A stretch of DNA of 26,561 nucleotides from Thermoplasmata archaeon (lineage in GTDB: Archaea > Thermoplasmatota > Thermoplasmata > Thermoplasmatales > Thermoplasmataceae), in NCBI GenBank assembly GCA_021811635.1, contig JAJZNS010000078.1, positions 1 through 26,561 of the forward strand. The letters are read 5' to 3'. Below are positions 1 to 8,037 of this stretch, piece by piece (the stretch's first letter is position 1; the number at the start of each line of letters is the position of its first letter). Below the pieces are notes generated by a model that did not search any database, was not told where the DNA came from, and saw only the letters and a program-made list of their open reading frames with translations. Position numbers and translations under genes: made by a program.

Positions 1-6
1 TCATAT

Positions 7-16
7 GCATATATAA
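7..16 (+). promoter_or_regulatory. TATA box for the DUF3311-symporter operon
   Basis: An AT-rich TATA-like element is centred about 25 nt before the GTG at 36, the usual archaeal spacing to a transcription start. This would give a leaderless mRNA beginning at that GTG. A TGAGGT at 37-42 could instead act as a ribosome binding site for the ATG at 57. Assignment is by spacing only. Confidence 0.5.
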
Positions 17-35
17 CCATAATATTAATATACAT

Positions 36-311
36 GTGAGGTTTGATTTCAGATTGATGTCAGATAATGAGGGCAGCGATGAACTCAGTCTGGAGACCAG
101 GGGTACCAAGAAGGAGAAGATCCTTGTGGCTATATTGATTCTAATTCCCATAATTGTTTTTGCGACCACGCCACTGTACAATTTTTCGGATCCAACCTTA
201 TTTGGCCTGACATTCTTTTACTGGTTTCAGACCTTTTGGCTATTTGTGAGTGCGATTTTCTTTTTGGCGGCAGCCTGGATGCTGAACAGGATGGAGGGTG
301 AAACAGCATGA
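36..311 (+). CDS. DUF3311-like small membrane protein, symporter partner
   Basis: A 91-aa protein with a charged N-terminus (about residues 1-27) and two hydrophobic segments at about 28-46 and 58-83 separated by a short aromatic loop. Size, topology and position match DUF3311 proteins, which are commonly encoded directly before sodium:solute symporters of the MctP type and probably act as accessory subunits (family knowledge). It overlaps the symporter start by 4 nt (ATGA), so translation is likely coupled. The start is uncertain: GTG at 36 fits a leaderless message from the TATA box at 7-16, while ATG at 57 would give an 84-aa protein with a weak upstream TGAGGT. Confidence 0.75.
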   Translation: MRFDFRLMSDNEGSDELSLETRGTKKEKILVAILILIPIIVFATTPLYNFSDPTLFGLTFFYWFQTFWLFVSAIFFLAAAWMLNRMEGETA

Positions 312-1861
312 ACAACTATATTGTGCTGTCAGTTTTCATCAGCCTTTTCGTCCTGTTTGTAGGCCTCGGTTTTTGGAGTTCCAGGTTCAGGAAGGGGGAC
401 ATGAGCGATCTTGGGGAATGGGCTCTTGCCGGCAGGAGACTGGGATTTTATCTTGCCTGGTTTCTTGTAGGGGCAGATTTGTATACGGCATACACCTTCA
501 TCGCAATTCCAGAGTTGGTTTATGAAGCTGGCGCCGTCTATTTCTATGCGGTTCCCTATGTCGGTATGACCTTTGGGATAGCGCTGATAACTATGCCCCG
601 GCTTTGGAAAATTTCGAAGGGCAAGAACTATGTAACTGCCGTGGACATGATACAGGATAAATTCAACAGCAGGACTCTAGCTTTACTTATAGCTCTGACG
701 GGAATTGCAGCGGAATTGCCGTATATTGCACTGCAGATTTATGGGATGCAGGCAGTGCTGACTGTAATGATCGGGCAACTGGTAACTGCAGATGCGGCAA
801 CCATTACTGAAGTCGCTCTTATTGTCTCGTTTATAATTCTAGCTGCATTTACATATACTAGCGGTCTGAGAGGGGCAACAATCACCGCCTTGATGAAGGA
901 TGCAATAATATTCGTTACCATCATCGTTGTGATAGTGGTAGTCACGGTCGAGGTAGGAGGATTTGGCTCTGCGCTATCCGACATGGGCACCAAGCCTACC
1001 GGAACTGGTAATCTTTCCAATCTCTACGTGAGTGCTTTCATTAGTCTTTCAGTTATGAGTGCGCTTGCCCTTTACCTCTATCCACATGCAATAAATGGGG
1101 TTCTGAGCACTAATTCTACCAAGAAACTGAGGTATAGCACGGCACTTCTCCCGTTGTATGGGGTGGGTCTTGCACTGCTTGCGCTGTTTGGTGTACTTAT
1201 ATATGCATCACCAAGCGCACTTGCTCTCGCTGGGAAATATGGTGCAGTCACTGCGGTGCCTTCTCTGATATATGCTGAGTTACCTGACTGGTTTGTTGGA
1301 TTTGCCTTCCTAGGAATATTTATTGGGGGGCTGGTACCGGCATCGATCATGGCAATCTCACAGGCTAATCTGCTTACCCGAAACGTGATAAAGCCATTCC
1401 GCCCCAACATGGATCCCAAGACAGAAACTCGACTTGCGAAGTATTTCTCCATCGTGTTCAAGTTTATTGCGCTTGGATTCATTTTCCTGATAAGTGCGAA
1501 CTATTCGCTTCAACTGCAGCTAGTGGGAGGAGTGATAATACTTCAGACACTTCCATCAATATTCCTTGCAATGTACACTAATAAACTGCACAAGTGGTCA
1601 CTGGGAATAGGCTGGGCGTTCGGGATAATTCTGGGAATTACTCTGCTGCTATACCGTAACTTTATCCAGCTTCATCTAAGCACCATCACGACAACGTTCT
1701 ATCTTTTCATCACACAGGCAAACTCACCATTTTACTTCCTGTATATAGGACTTTATGCATTGCTGCTAAACCTACTGATTGCAGTTGTCGGTTCTCTCAT
1801 TGAAGAAGTGATTGCAGGGAGGAAAGCTCTCAGGGGTGAGCAATCGCAGTCGAAAGCCTGA
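308..1861 (+). CDS. Sodium:solute symporter (SSS) family permease
   Basis: A 517-aa polytopic membrane protein with about 13 hydrophobic segments along its whole length, the normal size and topology of the SSS family (LeuT fold). The N-terminal GRRLGFYLAWFLVGADLYTA stretch (about residues 42-61) and the charged TM loop TMPRLWKISKGKNY match the monocarboxylate/acetate-type branch that pairs with DUF3311 proteins. It probably imports a small organic acid with Na+ or H+; the substrate cannot be read from sequence. The ATG at 308 overlaps the upstream stop (ATGA). A T-rich tract follows the stop codon, consistent with transcription ending there. Confidence 0.88.
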   Translation: MNNYIVLSVFISLFVLFVGLGFWSSRFRKGDMSDLGEWALAGRRLGFYLAWFLVGADLYTAYTFIAIPELVYEAGAVYFYAVPYVGMTFGIALITMPRLWKISKGKNYVTAVDMIQDKFNSRTLALLIALTGIAAELPYIALQIYGMQAVLTVMIGQLVTADAATITEVALIVSFIILAAFTYTSGLRGATITALMKDAIIFVTIIVVIVVVTVEVGGFGSALSDMGTKPTGTGNLSNLYVSAFISLSVMSALALYLYPHAINGVLSTNSTKKLRYSTALLPLYGVGLALLALFGVLIYASPSALALAGKYGAVTAVPSLIYAELPDWFVGFAFLGIFIGGLVPASIMAISQANLLTRNVIKPFRPNMDPKTETRLAKYFSIVFKFIALGFIFLISANYSLQLQLVGGVIILQTLPSIFLAMYTNKLHKWSLGIGWAFGIILGITLLLYRNFIQLHLSTITTTFYLFITQANSPFYFLYIGLYALLLNLLIAVVGSLIEEVIAGRKALRGEQSQSKA

Positions 1862-1863
1862 TT

Positions 1864-1891
1864 ATTTTTAACCTTTTTTTCCCTTTTTTTT
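1864..1891 (+). terminator. Oligo-T transcription terminator
   Basis: Three T-runs (5 to 8 T each) begin 3 nt after the symporter stop codon. Archaeal RNA polymerase terminates at such U-tracts without needing a hairpin. Between here and the nep1 stop at 2004, which lies on the other strand, nothing else is evident. Confidence 0.7.
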
Positions 1892-2003
1892 ATTGAGATT
1901 TTTTAGATGTAAGGATACTGAAAGTTTATGCCTTTGACTTCCTTTATTTATTTTAAAAAGACTCCGTCGCTGATACAAGTCTGCTAAAATATTGAATATG
2001 CTC

Positions 2004-2675
2004 TCAAACCAGGTTCAGCGTGCGCTCATACTGGCAAATAACCTCTGAGGCAATGGTCCAAATAGTGAGTTCTTCGGGGAAAATCGAATATCTCTCTCTC
2101 AGGAAACCCAAGTCGGACCTGAAAGTTCCATTTGCAAATCCGCCTACAACTATTGTATAATTTTTTCCCGGCTGAAAAAACTTTTCCGCTCTCACTCTCT
2201 TTCCAAGAGGATCGAGCAAAATCTTTTCGCCTTCAAGCGTGCCTATAAATTCCGCAAGATCAATGCTCTTTTCGACGCGAAGGAGGATGTCCTCCCCTGA
2301 AACTATTTCGCCTTTCTTGAACAGATCCTCCACGAGTCCATGAAATCTGGAGTAACTCTTCGGTATTCGTGTTACCGGCGATACTGTAATCAGATCATGG
2401 TTCCTGGTGTGAATATACACATGCAGCATTCCACGGATATTCAGTATAGATGATTGAGCAACGTTCAGCATAATGTGGAAGATATCCGGTCTCCCACGTC
2501 TATTGGATTCTCCTGGAAATACCCTTTCTATGGCCCTATGCAGCAATGAACTATCAAGCAGTATTTCATTTGCTGGCTTACCCCTTTTCCTGGAAAGTGC
2601 CAATACTTCTGGTTCTTTCAGCATATCAGCAGGTATGGTCTCCAGCTCGGAATCCACTAGTACAAGGTTGATCAT
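2004..2675 (-). CDS. nep1: Nep1/Emg1 rRNA pseudouridine N1-methyltransferase
   Basis: A 223-aa SPOUT-class RNA methyltransferase that methylates N1 of a conserved pseudouridine in helix 35 of 16S rRNA and aids small-subunit assembly. Visible family motifs are RGKPANEILLDSSLLHRAI (31-49), RRGRPDIFH (59-67, RNA-binding Arg), GGFANGTF (178-185) and YSIFPEELTIW (196-206, cofactor-binding knot). Length is typical of archaeal Nep1. The ATG at 2675 has a strong ribosome site (GGAGG five bases upstream) and overlaps the TAA of a 57-aa ORF, so it appears to be the last gene of the ABC exporter operon. Placement behind a drug/peptide-type exporter has no obvious functional meaning. Confidence 0.92.
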   Translation of the reverse strand: MINLVLVDSELETIPADMLKEPEVLALSRKRGKPANEILLDSSLLHRAIERVFPGESNRRGRPDIFHIMLNVAQSSILNIRGMLHVYIHTRNHDLITVSPVTRIPKSYSRFHGLVEDLFKKGEIVSGEDILLRVEKSIDLAEFIGTLEGEKILLDPLGKRVRAEKFFQPGKNYTIVVGGFANGTFRSDLGFLRERYSIFPEELTIWTIASEVICQYERTLNLV

Positions 2676-2848
2676 TATCTCCTCCGGATATTAAGCAGGA
2701 AATGATTTTTTTGTATCGGAATGAAAGGGTAAATCGCGTTCTTTGGCTTCTTCGGGATGTCCGGCAAATAGCAGGAAAGATCTATGGAATCCGAAAGTGG
2801 AAACAGTTCCTTTGAATAGCCACCAGTCTCATCGCATTCATGCTGCAC
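2675..2848 (-). CDS. 57-aa ORF bridging the ABC exporter and nep1
   Basis: Not a family I recognise. A GTG start at 2848 lies 6 nt after GGAGG (2859-2855), near-ideal spacing; it starts inside the last codons of the upstream ABC gene and its TAA overlaps the ATG of nep1. The predicted 57-aa product is hydrophilic with two Cys (residues 5 and 26), a Pro/Lys-rich centre (LPDIPKKPKNAIYP) and a basic tail (NIRRR), and no membrane helix. The caveat is that the GGAGG also encodes the C-terminal Glu residues of the ABC protein, and the final RRR is simply the nep1 ribosome site read in frame. It fills an otherwise unexplained 162-nt gap in a compact operon. Confidence 0.45.
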   Translation of the reverse strand: MQHECDETGGYSKELFPLSDSIDLSCYLPDIPKKPKNAIYPFIPIQKNHFLLNIRRR

Positions 2849-4619
2849 CGTTCTCCTCCCCGTTGTAAATTCTGTAGAGAGAGCTGAATACCCCTCCGGA
2901 TGATGCGAGATCACTGAATTCTCCCTCTTCTGCAATTTCTCCTTCGTGTATAACGGTGATCCGATCAACAGCAGAGATCATTGAAAACCTGTGTGTTATA
3001 AGAATTAGGGTTTTGTCCTTCGCAAAATTGATCAGCGATTCCAGTATGGCCTTTTCAGAGACAGGATCTATCTGCGATGTGGGTTCATCCATTACGAGAA
3101 TCTGCGGGTTGCGGACATATGCCCTCATAAGGGATATTGCCTGTTTCTGCCCTTCTGACAGGTTGGATCCCAGTTCACCCACCTGCGTTTCCAGGCCATT
3201 GGCAAGCGAATTGAATATAGAATCAAGACCGAATTCCCTCGATAGCTTGGCTACTTCATCTTTTAAAATGTTGGGGCTGCTGAACTTTATGTTATCAAAA
3301 ACTGTTCCCCTGAAGATGAACATGTCCTGGAGCACGGGGGCGATCAAAGACCTATACCTGATCAGATTTATCTCCCTAAGGTCATTTCCGTCAACTGTCA
3401 GGGTTCCTGAAGTGGGAGGATAAAATCCCATCAAGAGATTGGAAAAGGTCGTCTTCCCGGCACCAGTATGCCCTACTATTCCAATATGCTCCCCCTTATC
3501 AATTGTCACATTTATGTTTTTCAGGGCATATTCTGAATCATAAGCGAATGAAACATCCCGGAATTCTATCCGGTCAGAAAATGTTGTGGGGAGTTCGCTC
3601 GACTGATTAGCCCTCTCCTCTTCGCTGTCTATTATGGCATATATCCTTCCCACTCCCACCATGGCGGACTGATACGACGTATATAGCTGTGACAACTGCA
3701 CAACGGGATCGAAGAACTGCTGAACATACAGAATGAACGCCACCAGAATTCCAACGGTAATCGCGCCGGAAGATAGTTCAATAGACCCGGCCAAGATCAC
3801 GATCACAATTCCTATCGCTTCAAGTAAGTTGATCACCGAGCCATAAAGCGAGGAAAGAAACGCGGCTTTCATGTTAGATTTGTAATTATTCTGATTCAGG
3901 ACAGAAAAGTTCCCTTCGGTGGAACTTTCTGCACTGTAAGCCTTTATAGCCCTGAAGGCCCCGATGTTCTCACTCATGGAACCGGTGATCGCGGCTATTG
4001 TCTTTCTCGTAGCCAGATAGTTTCGTCTTACTCTTCCCTGCAGCATGAAAGTAAAGCCCACGAGAATCGGAATTACCAGCAGAGCATATAGCGTAAGTTC
4101 CGTGTTGAGAAAGACCATTATCACAATGGATAGAATTACGGTGGATATTCCTGAAACTACCTGCGGAAGCTGGAAAGTCAGGAAATCGCTCAGGTTCTCC
4201 CCGTCATTTGTAATCCTGCTGATAAGATATCCAGTCTTGACCTTGCTGAAGAAGGATATTGGAACTTTTTGAATGTTCTCAAAAGCGGAGTCCCTGAGGT
4301 TCCTTACCTCAGTCTGGGCTAGCCTTGTGGATTCCACGGTTCGCACACGGTTAGAGAAGAACGTCAGCACAAATAAGAGAAGGAATAAAACGGCGTACAG
4401 CTCAAAGGCAAAATAATTGCCTGAAATGACTCCGTTGACGGAAAGTCCAAGCGAGAGGGGATAGAGAGTGCCGGCTATAGCTGTGATCATGACTGCGACG
4501 ATCACTTTCACCGCGTTGCGTTTCATCGTGAGGAGCTCCCGGAGCATTCTTGCGAATGATTTTCGGTTGCTTTCAGTCTTCAGCACCTCCTCCTCTATTT
4601 CCTCGTATCGTCTAGCCAA
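2838..4619 (-). CDS. ABC exporter half-transporter, subunit B (catalytic Walker B)
   Basis: A 593-aa type IV (ABCB-like) half-transporter: an exporter TMD with about six helices (residues 30-325) then an NBD (about 350-585). Walker A is GHTGAGKT (383-390), Walker B ILVMDE (507-512) with the catalytic Glu, and the switch His is H543. The signature is LSEGQ (487-491) instead of LSGGQ. With the preceding gene this makes an asymmetric heterodimer: its Walker motifs pair with the partner's normal signature. The chosen start is TTG at 4619, 6 nt after GGAGGAGG and overlapping the stop of the upstream gene by 8 nt; ATG at 4640 would add seven residues but has no ribosome site. Substrate unknown. Confidence 0.9.
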   Translation of the reverse strand: MARRYEEIEEEVLKTESNRKSFARMLRELLTMKRNAVKVIVAVMITAIAGTLYPLSLGLSVNGVISGNYFAFELYAVLFLLLFVLTFFSNRVRTVESTRLAQTEVRNLRDSAFENIQKVPISFFSKVKTGYLISRITNDGENLSDFLTFQLPQVVSGISTVILSIVIMVFLNTELTLYALLVIPILVGFTFMLQGRVRRNYLATRKTIAAITGSMSENIGAFRAIKAYSAESSTEGNFSVLNQNNYKSNMKAAFLSSLYGSVINLLEAIGIVIVILAGSIELSSGAITVGILVAFILYVQQFFDPVVQLSQLYTSYQSAMVGVGRIYAIIDSEEERANQSSELPTTFSDRIEFRDVSFAYDSEYALKNINVTIDKGEHIGIVGHTGAGKTTFSNLLMGFYPPTSGTLTVDGNDLREINLIRYRSLIAPVLQDMFIFRGTVFDNIKFSSPNILKDEVAKLSREFGLDSIFNSLANGLETQVGELGSNLSEGQKQAISLMRAYVRNPQILVMDEPTSQIDPVSEKAILESLINFAKDKTLILITHRFSMISAVDRITVIHEGEIAEEGEFSDLASSGGVFSSLYRIYNGEENGAA

Positions 4620-6366
4620 TTTGACCCTCCTCCGTTCCATTAAGCCCGGCCCCAGTGGTGAAATATTCAGCGGGCGAAGACGTGATCTCAGATAGATTAC
4701 CCTCTTCAAGAAGGAAAATACGCTTGGCAAATTTAGTGACGGATGGTCTGTGGGAAACAATCAGAATGGTCGTGCCCGTAAGTTCATTCCGAATATTCCT
4801 CAGAATTTTCATCTCTGCTTCAGGATCGACGCTTGAAGTTGAATCGTCAAGGACAAGAATGCGTGGTTTCCCGATCACCGCCCTTGCAACTAAAATCCTC
4901 TGTTTTTGTCCTCCGGACAATGTTAATCCTCTTTCTCCAACGAGTGTACTGTACCCGTTTTCGAGGCCTTCCACAAAATCGGCGATTTTTGCTATCCGCG
5001 CAGCCCATCGTGCATCTTCCAGAGAGAATTCTCTACCAAAAGTAATGTTATCAAATATAGTGCCGGAAAGCAGGTTCATGGTTTGCGGCACAATTGCAAC
5101 TGTGCGGCGTAAATCCAAAAGCGGGATCCGATCTATGGGCGTATCACCAATTTTTATTGTTCCACTTGATGGTTCAAATAGCCTGGCGATCAGAGAAATA
5201 AGTGTGGTTTTTCCGGCTCCTACTCGGCCTGAGAGGGCTACAATGTCCCCTGACTTGACGTCGAGATTCACGTTCGTCAGAATCTTTCTGCCCGCCCTTT
5301 CAAAGCCGACGTTTTCCAGCACTAACTTGGAACTTGATGGGCTCCAACCCGAAATACCCTTGGACATATCCTCCTCATCGTCATTGTTGATGACCTCCTT
5401 TATTCTGGCTATGCTGGCTCTCGCATTCTCGGAGAAGACAATGATGCGTCCAAAGAAACCAATCGGGCCGCTTACCATTATGAAAATGTTGACAGCGGCA
5501 ACCAGGGTTCCAACAGATTGTCCGGAAATTATGTCGATGAATCCCCCGTAGAGGATAACAGCAGTTGCGGCCACTCCCACTGACAACGGCATAATGTTGT
5601 TGTAAAATCCGCGCAGGGTAGCAACCTCCATGTATTCATCAAAATAATTCTTCGTGCTTTCGTTAAACCTTTCCTCTTCACTACCTGCCCCCTGAAATCC
5701 ACGAACTACCCGCTGCCCGGTAATGTTTTCCTGCAGCCTTTCATTCATCATGCCGTAGTAATTGCGTATTTTTCTCCAGTGCAGTCTCTGCTTCCTCTGG
5801 AAAATCATTCCAGTGTAGACAAGAAACGGGACGGTGAATGCAAAGAATACCGCATAAACTGGATTCAGGGTAAGAAGCATATAAAGTCCTATCAGGATAA
5901 GCAGAAGAGTTGTTATCAGGGTCGTAGTGGTATTCAGCACGAAGTTTCTTGAAGCTTCTATATCCATTGTGGACCTGGCAAGCAGATCGCCTGATGTCTT
6001 ATCCTCAATGTATACTGGCTTCTTGAGCAGCAATTTGTGCAGCAGTGAAGTTCTGAGACTCTTGGCATAGTTCTGCGCAACATACTGTGAAAGATAGTTC
6101 AGGAAAAACTGCGATAACGAGGTGACGGCAGATGCAATAAGGATCAATATCAGAAAATGTGAAACCAGCGAGTATTTTCCACTCTCAATGATCCCGACGG
6201 AATCCCCGATGTACACCGGAACAAGCAGCCTCGTGATAGCAGAAGCTGCTGCAAAGGCCACTATCACGATAATGAACTTCTTTTTGCCCCTGATGAAGTC
6301 AAGGCTGAAACTTAAGGGTTCAAAAACCCCAGAAATTCTGGCCAGAGGACCTTTTGTATTTGCTAT
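4612..6366 (-). CDS. ABC exporter half-transporter, subunit A (degenerate site)
   Basis: A 584-aa exporter half-transporter if read from an AUA at 6366. It has an N-terminal TMD with about six helices, then an NBD with Walker A GRVGAGKT (380-387), Q-loop VPQT, a perfect LSGGQ (483-487), Walker B LVLDD (504-508) with Asp in place of the catalytic Glu, and switch His H539. The in-frame stop TAG is at 6375-6373 and the first ATG/GTG/TTG after it is the GTG at 6267, which would cut off 33 residues including an amphipathic lead-in typical of these proteins (GPLARISGVFEPLSFSL). GGAGGAT (6378-6372) sits 5-7 nt before the AUA. Either AUA is the start, or an ATG has been mutated or misread. The gene lies 24 nt after the Cys-rich ORF. 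Confidence 0.88.
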   Translation of the reverse strand: MANTKGPLARISGVFEPLSFSLDFIRGKKKFIIVIVAFAAASAITRLLVPVYIGDSVGIIESGKYSLVSHFLILILIASAVTSLSQFFLNYLSQYVAQNYAKSLRTSLLHKLLLKKPVYIEDKTSGDLLARSTMDIEASRNFVLNTTTTLITTLLLILIGLYMLLTLNPVYAVFFAFTVPFLVYTGMIFQRKQRLHWRKIRNYYGMMNERLQENITGQRVVRGFQGAGSEEERFNESTKNYFDEYMEVATLRGFYNNIMPLSVGVAATAVILYGGFIDIISGQSVGTLVAAVNIFIMVSGPIGFFGRIIVFSENARASIARIKEVINNDDEEDMSKGISGWSPSSSKLVLENVGFERAGRKILTNVNLDVKSGDIVALSGRVGAGKTTLISLIARLFEPSSGTIKIGDTPIDRIPLLDLRRTVAIVPQTMNLLSGTIFDNITFGREFSLEDARWAARIAKIADFVEGLENGYSTLVGERGLTLSGGQKQRILVARAVIGKPRILVLDDSTSSVDPEAEMKILRNIRNELTGTTILIVSHRPSVTKFAKRIFLLEEGNLSEITSSPAEYFTTGAGLNGTEEGQIG

Positions 6367-6390
6367 GTACTATCCTCCGCAAACAATTTG

Positions 6391-6507
6391 TTATATGTCG
6401 CAGTGCTTCATTACGGCATCGGAAAATAATCTTTCGGAGTTCAGCAGGATCACCGGGCATCCCTGACCTGCTCTACAGGGTTGACACTGGGGAAAACCAT
6501 ATGCCAT
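6391..6507 (-). CDS. 38-aa Cys-rich small ORF leading the ABC exporter operon
   Basis: No family recognised. The ATG at 6507 follows an AAAAGGAGAGATC stretch, a good Shine-Dalgarno with 5-nt spacing. The product has four Cys in a C-x2-C-x5-C...C pattern (C8, C11, C17, C35) around QCQPCRAGQGCPV, plus a His at 34, so it could bind a metal or form disulfides. It has no signal peptide or membrane helix. The stop is 24 nt before the AUA of the ABC exporter gene and no terminator intervenes, so co-transcription is likely. It could be a metal-binding microprotein, a regulator of the exporter or, speculatively, a peptide cargo. Coding status rests on the ribosome site and the Cys pattern only. Confidence 0.5.
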   Translation of the reverse strand: MAYGFPQCQPCRAGQGCPVILLNSERLFSDAVMKHCDI

Positions 6508-6667
6508 GATCTCTCCTTTTTCATTGGTGAGAGTTATTTCCTCTCTTAGGGAAACCGGGTGATCTTACATCTGTCAGGGTTCATGGATAAGGTCGGCATT
6601 CATCCATGATCGACGAAGGAAATTGTCAGCTATCCTTCCTGATATGAAAGTGCGATAGTCCGCAAAA

Positions 6668-6808
6668 TCATAGCAGATCGTATTTTATGACCATGGCCCG
6701 CCATTCTTCGGGCGGTATGTTGAATTTTTCACATATTTCTGGGACATCCACGCGCTTGTCCAGCAATTTCCTTATCTGGTGAACCTCTTTCCGGGTGAGT
6801 TCCTTCAT
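6668..6808 (-). CDS. 46-aa helix-turn-helix-like microprotein
   Basis: A short ORF, ATG at 6808 to TGA at 6668, whose product reads as three amphipathic helices: LTRKEVHQIRKLLDKR, then VPEICEKFNIP, then PEEWRAMVIKYDLL. The pattern of an Ile/Leu-rich helix, a short turn, then E-I-x-x-x-F-x-I-P resembles the trihelical DNA-binding core of small HTH proteins. There is no ribosome site. Two TATA-like elements lie upstream, GTATAAAT (6850-6843) and TTATATTT (6830-6823); the first would give a short leader. The neighbours are msrA upstream on the same strand and, 160 nt downstream, the ABC exporter operon. A regulatory role is inference. The 6508-6667 stretch between it and the Cys-rich ORF holds nothing I can identify. 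Confidence 0.5.
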   Translation of the reverse strand: MKELTRKEVHQIRKLLDKRVDVPEICEKFNIPPEEWRAMVIKYDLL

Positions 6809-6920
6809 TCAAGACATCGCCGAAATATAACTGCGATTACAGATTTATACTTTCGCAGGACACATTGAAGGTAAATGTGAATGGGATCAGCTAAATTCTT
6901 AAGATGTGCATAAAAGGTAC

Positions 6921-7466
6921 TCAGACCTTCAAGGTTATATCGCCTGCGGAAAACTTTTTTCGGACTTTCTCCAGCTTTGGGCTAATGACGAGCTTGCAGT
7001 ACCCCTTATCAGGATTATTTTTGAAGTAGTTGTGGTGGTAATCCTCGGCGGGGTAAAAAATGGAGAATTTACGAACTTCGGTAACTATTGGATCTTTGAA
7101 TTTATGGTTTCTCCTCAGTTCACTAATGTAGGATTCAATGGCATTTTTTTGTGTGCCGTCCGTATAGAAGATTATTGACCTGTACTGTGATCCAATATCA
7201 TCTCCCTGCCTGTTAAGGGTCGTAGGATCGTGGGATGCGAAATAAACCTCCAGGATTCCATTGAGATCCAGTACAGAATCGTCGTACCGGATCCTGACGA
7301 CCTCTGCATGTCCAGTCTTATCAGAACAGACATCCTCGTATTTGGGGTTAGCGAAGTGTCCTCCTGAATAACCCGGTTCAACTGATACAACCCCATTGAT
7401 CATCTGGAAGACTGCTTCCATGCACCAGAAACACCCTCCTCCAAGCACTATCTCCTTAACGCTCAT
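6921..7466 (-). CDS. msrA: Peptide methionine-S-sulfoxide reductase MsrA
   Basis: A 181-aa cytosolic enzyme that reduces the S epimer of methionine sulfoxide in proteins. The GCFWC active site is at residues 11-15 with catalytic Cys12, followed by the conserved GYSGG (32-36), the GHAEVV motif and the DYHHNYF-type C-terminal segment. It overlaps msrB by 4 nt (ATGA), so the two stereospecific repair enzymes are made together. The C-terminus has no obvious recycling Cys pair; resolving Cys candidates are Cys47 and Cys137. Confidence 0.95.
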   Translation of the reverse strand: MSVKEIVLGGGCFWCMEAVFQMINGVVSVEPGYSGGHFANPKYEDVCSDKTGHAEVVRIRYDDSVLDLNGILEVYFASHDPTTLNRQGDDIGSQYRSIIFYTDGTQKNAIESYISELRRNHKFKDPIVTEVRKFSIFYPAEDYHHNYFKNNPDKGYCKLVISPKLEKVRKKFSAGDITLKV

Positions 7467-7828
7467 TCACTTTCCTCCATGAAATTCATTGAAATGGAAT
7501 TCACGCAGTGTCTTGTATTTTTCGGAGTGAAACCTTCTCCTTCAAAAACATGACCGAGGTGTGCACCGCATCTTGAGCACTGGATTTCTGTCCTGAATCC
7601 ATCCGGGTCCGGCAACCTTGTCACGGAACCGGGGATTTCCTGATCAAAACTTGGCCAGCCGCACCCGCTGTCAAACTTAGAGTCTGACCTGTATAACTCT
7701 GCACCGCATCTTTTGCAGGTATATACTCCTCTGATGAAGGTCTTATCATACTCTCCGGAAAATGGCTTCTCTGTTCCTTTGTGAACTATGATCCGTTCCT
7801 CCTCCCTGGTCAGGGGTCTCAGGTTCAT
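7463..7828 (-). CDS. msrB: Peptide methionine-R-sulfoxide reductase MsrB
   Basis: Reduces the R epimer of methionine sulfoxide. Two zinc-binding CxxC pairs (CKRC 38-41 and CSRC 84-87), a GCGWPSF segment with a likely resolving Cys (56), and the catalytic Cys in RHCVNS (108) are all present, numbered from the ATG at 7828. That start lies 22 nt after a TTTAAGTA TATA box, the same spacing as the type IV cassette promoter, and predicts a leaderless mRNA; the ATG at 7834 would add two residues. It is the first gene of the msrB-msrA operon. Confidence 0.95.
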   Translation of the reverse strand: MNLRPLTREEERIIVHKGTEKPFSGEYDKTFIRGVYTCKRCGAELYRSDSKFDSGCGWPSFDQEIPGSVTRLPDPDGFRTEIQCSRCGAHLGHVFEGEGFTPKNTRHCVNSISMNFMEESE

Positions 7829-7850
7829 TGACATAAATATCCGGTAAGAA

Positions 7851-7858
7851 TACTTAAA
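7851..7858 (-). promoter_or_regulatory. TATA box of msrB-msrA
   Basis: TTTAAGTA on the minus strand, centred about 26 nt before the ATG at 7828, fitting leaderless transcription. The surrounding ACTTAAAAGT is nearly symmetric, so it could also fire to the right. The same octamer with nearly the same spacing precedes the type IV cassette. Confidence 0.55.
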
Positions 7859-8037
7859 AGTGTCCTATCATGAGTTGCTATCCAGCATTGATCAGAACCA
7901 GGGTGCATTTTTGAAAGAGGAGTTTTTTAGTTCAACGTTAAAAGAGGAACTCTCCGGAATAAAAACCAATTAATACGGGGTTCTCCATTACGTTAAAGCA
8001 AATCCGCAAAGGATCATGAGCAAAATAGTGATACAAA

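Noticed and set aside
4655..5551. 298-codon open frame on the plus strand inside the first ABC gene
   Set aside because: It lies wholly antisense to conserved NBD motifs (Walker A, LSGGQ, Walker B); its product has no recognisable fold. A shadow.
6267..6267. GTG 6267 as the start of the first ABC gene
   Set aside because: It has no ribosome site and would drop 33 in-frame residues typical of exporter N-termini; the AUA at 6366 has a good GGAGGAT. Kept as the alternative.
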